DNA from: LMUY01 sp964235495
Lineage (GTDB): Bacteria > Pseudomonadota > Alphaproteobacteria > Acetobacterales > Acetobacteraceae
Length of the DNA stretch: 64,000 nt
Direction of reading: 5' to 3'
NCBI GenBank assembly: GCA_964235495.1
Contig: CAXSAX010000012.1
Location: 1 to 64,000, forward strand
Below the pieces are notes generated by a model. That model had not been told where the DNA came from, ran no database searches, and saw nothing but the letters and a program-made list of their open reading frames with translations. The position numbers and the translations under genes are program-made. This document shows positions 49,495 through 64,000 of this stretch, in pieces (within the stretch, counting starts at the first letter, position 1; the number at the start of each line of letters is the position of its first letter).

Positions 49495-49502
49495 GGATCG
49501 GC

Positions 49503-53672
<4,170 letters not shown>

Positions 53673-53702
53673 GGGAAGGAGGCTCTGCCCCCTTCACCCC
53701 CG

Positions 53703-53785
53703 CCAGAGGACAGTCGTCCTCTGGACACCTGATATTGGATTGCAAAGGGCGACTGCCCTTTGCCGGGTCCAGGGCAGCGCCCTGG
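53703..53785 (+). repeat. Three-hairpin intergenic repeat, copy 3 (rpoB/rpoC gap)
   Basis: CCAGAGGAC-AGTC-GTCCTCTGG (53703-53724) is followed by CAAAGGGC-GACT-GCCCTTTG (53743-53762) and CCAGGGC-AGC-GCCCTGG (53769-53785). The first is the reverse-orientation partner of the lolD-downstream copy. The second and third form another A+B module in which the A stem has changed on both arms, preserving pairing. Confidence 0.8.
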
Positions 53786-53804
53786 CCTTTCTTAGGAGCC
53801 GTTC

Positions 53805-57968
<4,164 letters not shown>

Positions 57969-57986
57969 CTACTCAGACGGCAATTT

Positions 57987-58013
57987 CCGGCCCTTCAGCA
58001 CTTGAAGGGCCGG
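57987..58013. terminator. Perfect inverted repeat downstream of rpoC
   Basis: CCGGCCCTTCA (57987-57997), loop GCACT, TGAAGGGCCGG (58003-58013): an 11-base-pair GC-rich stem. No U-tract follows on either strand, as is common in GC-rich genomes. It separates the plus-strand rpoC from the minus-strand ackA and could stop transcripts from either side. Confidence 0.6.
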
Positions 58014-58205
58014 AGAGCGTCCGCTTCCACGCTTGCTGGTATTGCTAGGCTCGGCGCCACACTTCCAGCAAGAGCACTCTGCTCGGAACGGACGCGCCTC
58101 CGGTCGGCCTGCACCATCACCATGACATCCTCGCTTGGACCTCTGGCAAACAGGCACATGTCCGAACAGGCTCGTTGGCATCGTCCTCATGCCGGCAAGG
58201 TGCCT

Positions 58206-59336
58206 CTATCCCCCGCACACCTCTGCCGTCTGCCGCGCGATCACCGCCTCCTCGTCGGTCGGGATCACCCACACCTCAGCCCCCGTGCCATTCGCAGCGC
58301 CGCCCACGCGCCCCGGCGCAAGCTGGCCCGGCTCCACCGTCAACCCCAGCCAGCCTAGTCGCGCGCACACCGCCGCCCGCACCGCCGGGTCGTGCTCGCC
58401 GATGCCGCCGGTGAACACCAGGCCGTCCACGCCGCCCAGGGCCGCCGCCATCGCGCCGACCTCCTGGGCAATGCGGTAGGCGAACAGCTCCAGCGCCGCC
58501 GCGGCGTCCGCCCCGCCATCCGCGTGCAGCGCCCGCACGTCGCCGCTCACGCCCGACACGCCCAGCAGCCCGGCCTCATGGTACAGCAGGTGCTCGACTG
58601 CTTCCGTGTCCATCCCGCGCGCCTGCGTCAGGTACAGCGCCACCCCCGGGTCGAGAGCGCCGCACCGCGTGCTCATCATCAGCCCGTCCAGCGGCGTCAT
58701 TCCCATCGTGGTCTCGATGCTCACCCCGGCCTGCAAGGCGCACAGGCTGGCGCCGCTGCCGAGATGCGCCGCCACCGTGCGCCCGGCGGCCAGCCGGGGC
58801 GGCAGCTGGCCGGCGATCCATTCGTAGGACAGCCCGTGGAACCCGTAGCGGCGCAGCCCAAGGCTCGCCGGCAACGGCAGCCGGCGCGCCACCTCCGGCA
58901 TCGTGCGGTGGAACGCCGTGTCGAAGCACGCGACCTGCGGCAGGCCCGGCTCGGCGGCGCGAGCGGCGCGGATGGCGGCGAGGCCGTGCGGCTGGTGCAA
59001 CGGGGCGAGCGGGGACAGCGCCGCCAGCGCCGCCAGCACGGCGTCGTCGGCCAGCACGGCGCCGGGCCGGTCGCCGCCATGCACGATGCGGTGGCCGACC
59101 GCCTGCACCGGCGCGCCGCCATGCGCCCGAACCCAGGCGAACAGCGCGGGCAGCACCGCCTCGTGCCCCACCCCGTCCACCGCCGGCGGCTCCAGCGCCG
59201 CGCCGTCCGCTCCCGTGGCATGGCCGCGCGGCGCGTCGGTGATCTGCTCGAACCTGCCTCGCAGCACGGCCCGCGCCCCCTTGAACAGCGCGAACTTCAG
59301 GCTGCTCGACCCGGCGTTGAGCGTCAGCACCCTCAT
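58206..59336 (-). CDS. ackA: Acetate kinase
   Basis: Converts acetyl phosphate plus ADP to acetate plus ATP, in the cytoplasm. The 376-residue ASKHA-fold protein has LNAGSSSLKFALF (5-17), the substrate region HRIVHGGDRPG, FDTAFHRTMPEVARRLP with the catalytic Asp, RRYGFHGLSYEW, the ATP-site AHLGSGASLCAL, and FTGGIGEHDP. The frame stays open to 59960 inside xfp; the ATG at 59336 matches the family start MRVLTLNAGSSSLK. It follows xfp by 23 bases, and the two form the lower part of the phosphoketolase pathway. Confidence 0.95.
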   Translation of the reverse strand: MRVLTLNAGSSSLKFALFKGARAVLRGRFEQITDAPRGHATGADGAALEPPAVDGVGHEAVLPALFAWVRAHGGAPVQAVGHRIVHGGDRPGAVLADDAVLAALAALSPLAPLHQPHGLAAIRAARAAEPGLPQVACFDTAFHRTMPEVARRLPLPASLGLRRYGFHGLSYEWIAGQLPPRLAAGRTVAAHLGSGASLCALQAGVSIETTMGMTPLDGLMMSTRCGALDPGVALYLTQARGMDTEAVEHLLYHEAGLLGVSGVSGDVRALHADGGADAAAALELFAYRIAQEVGAMAAALGGVDGLVFTGGIGEHDPAVRAAVCARLGWLGLTVEPGQLAPGRVGGAANGTGAEVWVIPTDEEAVIARQTAEVCGG

Positions 59337-59359
59337 GCCCCCAACCTCATGCTCCAGCC

Positions 59360-61720
59360 TCACGCGCCATTCCAGCGCCAGTCGCGCACCGCCGGCATGT
59401 CCTCGCCGTGCAGGTCCACGTAGGCGCGGTGGTCCACCAATTGGTCGCGCAGGTGCTGCACCAGGTGGGCGGACACGTCCGTCATCCGCTCCACCCGTTC
59501 CAGCGCCGCCATCGCCAGGGTGAAGCGGTCCAGGCGGTTGAGCACCGTCATGTCGAACGGCGTGGTGGTGGTGCCCTCCTCGATGTAGCCGTGCACGTGG
59601 AAGCGCGGCACGTCCGAGCGGCCGTGGATCAGGCGGTGCACCAGCCACGGGTAGCCGTGGAAGGCGAAGATCACCGGGCGGTCGGCGGTGAACAGGCTGT
59701 CGAACACCGCATCCGACAGGCCGTGCGGGTGCTCGGAGGGCGGTTGCAGCGCCATCAGGTCCACCACGTTCACCACCCGCACCTTCAGCTCCGGCGCGTG
59801 GCGGCGCAGGAGATCGACCGCCGCCAGCGTTTCCAGCGTCGGCACGTCCCCGGCGCAGGCCATCACCACGTCGGGCGCCGCTCCCCCGTCGTTGCTGGCC
59901 CAGTCCCACAGCCCGGCGCCGGCCGCGCAGTGCCGCACCGCCGCGTCCATGCCCAGCCATTGCGGGCCGGGCTGCTTGCCGGCCACGATGACGTTGACGT
60001 AGTTGCGGCTGCGCAGGCAGTGGTCCGCCACCGAGAGCAGCGTGTTCGCGTCCGGCGGCAGGTAGATGCGCACCACGGCGGCCTTCTTGTTGGCGACGTG
60101 GTTGATGAAGCCGGGGTCCTGGTGGCTGAACCCGTTATGGTCCTGGCGCCACACGTGGCTGGTCAGCAGGTAGGTCAGGCTCGCCACCGGCCGCCGCCAG
60201 GGCAGCCGCGCCGCCGACTCCAGCCATTTGGCGTGCTGGTTGAACATGCTGTCCACGATCTGGATGAACGCCTCGTAGCAGCTGAACAGCCCGTGGCGGC
60301 CGGTGAGCAGGTAGCCCTCCAGCCAGCCCTGGCACAAATGCTCGCTCAGCACCTCCATCACCCGGCCTTCCGGCGAGACGTGCTCGTCGGTGGGCAGGCG
60401 CTCGCCCATGCTCTCCCGGTCGGTGACGGCGAACACGGCGTCCAGCCGGTTGCTGCTGGTCTCGTCCGGGCCGAACAGGCGGAAGTTCGTCCCGTTCGCC
60501 GCCATCACGTCGCGCAGCCACTCGCCCAGGGTGTGCGTGGCCTCGCCGTCGGCGCCGCCGGGTCGCTCGACGGGCAGGGCGTAGTCGCGGAAGGCGGGCA
60601 GCGCCAGGTCGCGCAACAGCAGGCCGCCGTTGGCGTGCGGGTTGCTGCCCATGCGCCGGCCGCCGTCGGGCGCCTGGGCGAGGATGGCGGGCACGGGGCG
60701 GCCGGTGGCGTCGAACAGCTCCTCCGGACGGTAGCTGCGCATCCAGTCCTCCAACTGCCGGAGGCGCTCGGGATGCGCGGCCAGCTTGTCGAGCGGCACC
60801 TGGTGGGCGCGCCAGGTGTTCTCGACCGGCTTGCCGTCCACCGATTTCGGCCCGGTCCAGCCCTTCGGCGAGCGCAGGATCAGCATGGGCCAGGCTTGCC
60901 GACCGGCCTGGCCGTCCCGCGCGGCGGCCCCGCCTCGCGCAGCAGCTTGAAGAGCGGCGATCCGGTCCAGCGCCGCGTCGAGCGCCGCAGCCATCGCGTG
61001 GTGCATCGGGCCGGGTTCATGCCCGGCGACGATCACCGGCTCCCAGCCATAGCCGCGGAACAGCTGCAGCAGCTCGGCTTCCGGGATGCGCGCCAGCACC
61101 GTGGGGCCTGCGATCTTGTAGCCGTTGAGGTGCAGGATGGGCAGCACGGCGCCGTCCCGCGCCGGGTTCAGGAACTTGGTGGCATGCCAGCTGGCGGCCG
61201 CGGCGGCCGTCTCGGCCTCGCCGTCCCCCACCACGCAGGCGGCGACCAGGCCCGGGTTGTCGAACACCGCGCCCGTGGCGTGCAGCAGGCTGTAGCCCAG
61301 CTCGCCGCCCTCGTTGATGCTGCCGGGCACGTTGGGCGCGTCGTGGCTCGGGATGCCGCCGGGGAAGCTGAATTGGCGGAACAGCTGGGCGATGCCGGCG
61401 GCGTCCTGGCCGACATGCGGCATCAGCTCGCTGTAGCTGCCCTCCAGCCAGGTGTTGGCCACCATGCCGGGTCCGCCATGGCCCGGCCCGCACACGTAGA
61501 TCATGTCCAGGCCGCGCGCCCGGATGACCCGGTTCAGGTGGGCGTAGATGAAGTTCAGCCCCGGCGTGGTGCCCCAGTGGCCAAGCAGCCGCGGCTTGAT
61601 GTCGGCGATGGCCAGCGGTTGCTTCAGCAAGGCGTTGCGCAGCAGGTAGATCTGCCCCACGGAAAGGTAGTTCGCCGCACGCCACCACAGGTCCAGCTGC
61701 CCGGCTTCCATGTCGTCCAT
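59360..61720 (-). CDS. xfp: Xylulose-5-phosphate/fructose-6-phosphate phosphoketolase
   Basis: ThDP-dependent enzyme that splits xylulose-5-P (or fructose-6-P) with phosphate into acetyl phosphate plus glyceraldehyde-3-P (or erythrose-4-P). The 786-residue product has the family opening NYLSVGQIYLLRNALL, GHWGTTPGLNFIYAHLNR (48-65), GPGHGGPG, GELGYSLLHATGAV, the ThDP block VVGDGEAETAAAA, and, in the C-terminal half, HVWRQDHNGFSHQDPGF. The length is normal. It is upstream of ackA in a two-gene minus-strand operon lying between rpoC and rpsL. Confidence 0.97.
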   Translation of the reverse strand: MDDMEAGQLDLWWRAANYLSVGQIYLLRNALLKQPLAIADIKPRLLGHWGTTPGLNFIYAHLNRVIRARGLDMIYVCGPGHGGPGMVANTWLEGSYSELMPHVGQDAAGIAQLFRQFSFPGGIPSHDAPNVPGSINEGGELGYSLLHATGAVFDNPGLVAACVVGDGEAETAAAAASWHATKFLNPARDGAVLPILHLNGYKIAGPTVLARIPEAELLQLFRGYGWEPVIVAGHEPGPMHHAMAAALDAALDRIAALQAAARGGAAARDGQAGRQAWPMLILRSPKGWTGPKSVDGKPVENTWRAHQVPLDKLAAHPERLRQLEDWMRSYRPEELFDATGRPVPAILAQAPDGGRRMGSNPHANGGLLLRDLALPAFRDYALPVERPGGADGEATHTLGEWLRDVMAANGTNFRLFGPDETSSNRLDAVFAVTDRESMGERLPTDEHVSPEGRVMEVLSEHLCQGWLEGYLLTGRHGLFSCYEAFIQIVDSMFNQHAKWLESAARLPWRRPVASLTYLLTSHVWRQDHNGFSHQDPGFINHVANKKAAVVRIYLPPDANTLLSVADHCLRSRNYVNVIVAGKQPGPQWLGMDAAVRHCAAGAGLWDWASNDGGAAPDVVMACAGDVPTLETLAAVDLLRRHAPELKVRVVNVVDLMALQPPSEHPHGLSDAVFDSLFTADRPVIFAFHGYPWLVHRLIHGRSDVPRFHVHGYIEEGTTTTPFDMTVLNRLDRFTLAMAALERVERMTDVSAHLVQHLRDQLVDHRAYVDLHGEDMPAVRDWRWNGA

Positions 61721-62042
61721 GAGTGCGTCCTTGTCTTGCGGCCGATCCGGCGTGGCACAGCGCCGGGGGCGACGCTAGCGCGGTCACAGGCTGTTGAGGG
61801 CTTGCAACCCTGTGCGGCGCGGCGTCTATCGGCTTGACTTGGCACCCCCCCGCCCATACAAGGCGCGTCTTGGCGAGCCCCAGCTTCGCCGACATCGCAG
61901 GCACCAGGACGTGCGGCGCCGCTTTCCCGCTGGGAGGGCCAAGGCCGGACGATGCATGGACACCGCGCGGGTGGGCAATGCCACACCGTGCGGCGCATGA
62001 TTTGAACGGCGGGGAAACCCGGCGCGTGAAGGAAGAGGGCGT
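61721..62042. other. 322-base divergent control region, xfp / rpsL
   Basis: Holds the start of xfp on one side and the rpsL promoter and leader on the other. No coding frame with a ribosome-binding site is seen. Only the rpsL-facing promoter is convincing. Confidence 0.5.
61834..61862 (+). promoter_or_regulatory. Sigma70-type promoter for the rpsL operon
   Basis: TTGACT (61834-61839, 5 of 6), exactly 17 bases of C-rich spacer and TACAAG (61857-61862, 4 of 6) give the best promoter match in the window. It implies a leader of about 170 bases before rpsL. Confidence 0.6.
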
Positions 62043-62414
62043 ATGCCGACCATCAACCAGCTGATCGCACACGGCCGCGAGCCGGCGCCGAAGCGCAACA
62101 AGGTCCCGGCCTTGCAGGCCTGCCCGCAGAAGCGCGGCGTCTGCACCCGCGTCTATACCACCACGCCGAAGAAGCCGAACTCGGCGCTGCGCAAGGTCGC
62201 CAAGGTGCGGCTGACCAACGGGTTCGAGGTCGTGAGCTACATCCCGGGCGAGGGGCACAACCTGCAGGAGCACAGCGTCGTGCTGATCCGCGGCGGGCGC
62301 GTGAAGGACTTGCCGGGCGTGCGTTACCACATCCTGCGCGGCGTGCTCGACACGCAGGGCATCGCCAAGCGCCGGCAGCGCCGGTCGCTTTATGGCGCGA
62401 AGCGGCCGAAGTAA
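62043..62414 (+). CDS. rpsL: 30S ribosomal protein S12
   Basis: A 123-residue S12 of the decoding centre. It shows TTPKKPNSALRKVAKVRLTN (about 39-58) and GGRVKDLPGVRYH (about 84-96). The lysines at the two classic streptomycin-resistance positions are unchanged, so the allele looks wild type. GGAAGAGG precedes the ATG. First gene of the str operon. Confidence 0.99.
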   Translation: MPTINQLIAHGREPAPKRNKVPALQACPQKRGVCTRVYTTTPKKPNSALRKVAKVRLTNGFEVVSYIPGEGHNLQEHSVVLIRGGRVKDLPGVRYHILRGVLDTQGIAKRRQRRSLYGAKRPK

Positions 62415-62426
62415 GGGAGCCAGCCG

Positions 62427-62903
62427 ATGAGCCGACGCCGCCGCGCGGTCAAGCGCGACATCCTGCCGGACGCCAAGTTCGGCGACACCGTCGTCACGCG
62501 TTTCATGAATGCGCTGATGTACGACGGCAAGAAGTCCAACGCCGAGGGCATCGTGTACGGGGCCATGGAGGTCCTGAAGAAGCGGGGCGGCCCGGCCGCC
62601 GATCCGGTCAAGATGTTCCACGAGGCGCTTGATAACGTGAAGCCGGCCGTTGAGGTGCGCTCGCGCCGTGTCGGCGGCGCGACCTACCAGGTGCCTGTCG
62701 AGGTGCGGACCGAGCGGCGTCAGGCGTTGGCGATCCGCTGGCTGATCGACAGTGCCCGCAAGCGTGGCGAACACACCATGGAGGAGCGACTCTCCAACGA
62801 GTTGAACGATGCGGTGAACAACCGGGGTTCAGCCGTGAAGAAGCGCGAGGACACCCATCGGATGGCCGAAGCCAACAAGGCCTTCAGCCACTACCGCTGG
62901 TAA
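62427..62903 (+). CDS. rpsG: 30S ribosomal protein S7
   Basis: A 158-residue S7 that nucleates assembly of the 30S head. It opens MSRRRRAVKRDILPDAKFGD and contains VEVRSRRVGGATYQVPVEV and the C-terminal KREDTHRMAEANKAFSHYRW. It starts 12 bases after rpsL. S7 usually represses this operon by binding the rpsL-rpsG spacer, which is too short here for a large structure. Confidence 0.99.
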   Translation: MSRRRRAVKRDILPDAKFGDTVVTRFMNALMYDGKKSNAEGIVYGAMEVLKKRGGPAADPVKMFHEALDNVKPAVEVRSRRVGGATYQVPVEVRTERRQALAIRWLIDSARKRGEHTMEERLSNELNDAVNNRGSAVKKREDTHRMAEANKAFSHYRW

Positions 62904-62948
62904 CTGCCACACCACCTGAAACACTGACCGGGGCGACGGAGCAACACG

Positions 62949-64000
<1,052 letters not shown>

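Noticed and set aside
59337..59960. Long N-terminal extension of acetate kinase
   Set aside because: Antisense-phase reading of xfp; the family start MRVLTLNAGSSSLK is at 59336.

Overview
This is a gene-dense, GC-rich window with strong third-position GC bias, compact operons and 1-4 base stop/start overlaps. Several features point to an alphaproteobacterium of the Rhodospirillales, most likely Acetobacteraceae. These are a transaldolase/glucose-6-phosphate isomerase fusion inside a complete pentose-phosphate operon, a short decarboxylating 6-phosphogluconate dehydrogenase, a short ProS without an editing insertion, and phosphoketolase plus acetate kinase. The genus cannot be fixed from this sequence. 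I see no prophage, insertion sequence, CRISPR array or genomic island; the window is core chromosome.

Layout. 1-5.4 kb: proS, a lipoprotein-release ABC transporter (one LolC/E-type permease plus LolD), an MFS transporter and a small P-loop kinase. 5.5-6.3 kb: an unknown 7-helix membrane protein. 6.3-17.5 kb (minus strand): a nine-gene operon tkt, tal-pgi, gnd, zwf, two HAD phosphatases, pgl, rpiA, gntK. This is the whole oxidative and non-oxidative pentose-phosphate pathway plus gluconate entry. 17.6-20.7 kb: a CHASE3 histidine kinase, a single-domain response regulator and a receiver-HisKA_2 kinase, translationally coupled. 20.7-24.8 kb: two flavoproteins whose start codons interlock, a quinone oxidoreductase and an LsrB/VtlR-like LysR regulator. 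24.9-27.2 kb: trxB, an Lrp/AsnC regulator and a glutathione transferase. 27.6-32.2 kb: two membrane glycosyltransferases, a PLP-dependent dehydratase and UDP-galactopyranose mutase. 32.3-34.7 kb: an anchored unknown protein, a DUF421/YetF-like protein and an MFS transporter. 35.1 kb: tRNA-Val(CAC), then an EAL protein. 36.9-41 kb: a ring-cleaving-type glyoxalase-fold enzyme, an HpcH/HpaI aldolase, a tiny secreted His-rich peptide, an EEP-family protein and a phospholipase-D/cardiolipin synthase. 41-46.5 kb: SDR, IlvD/Edd dehydratase, D-2-hydroxyacid dehydrogenase and a ThDP enzyme, a likely sugar-acid or hydroxyacid catabolic group. 46.9-58 kb: rplK-rplA-rplJ-rplL-rpoB-rpoC. 58.2-61.7 kb (minus strand): xfp-ackA. 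62-64 kb: rpsL-rpsG-tuf, with tuf cut by the window end.

How it fits together. The pentose-phosphate operon supplies xylulose-5-P and fructose-6-P. Phosphoketolase and acetate kinase can split these to glyceraldehyde-3-P or erythrose-4-P plus acetate and ATP, so this region encodes a pentose-phosphate/phosphoketolase route that needs no phosphofructokinase. xfp-ackA sits between rpoC and rpsL, which are usually neighbours, and fusA is absent between rpsG and tuf.

The least conventional signals are four. First, a family of modular two-hairpin repeats between co-directional genes (lolD/MFS, tal-pgi/gnd, rpoB/rpoC), with compensatory base changes. Second, two small genes with good ribosome-binding sites (a His-rich secreted peptide and a single-helix protein). 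Third, the interlocked CATG start codons of two divergent flavoproteins. Fourth, the tandem HAD phosphatases within the sugar-phosphate operon. I found no clear, complete, previously undescribed multi-gene system.
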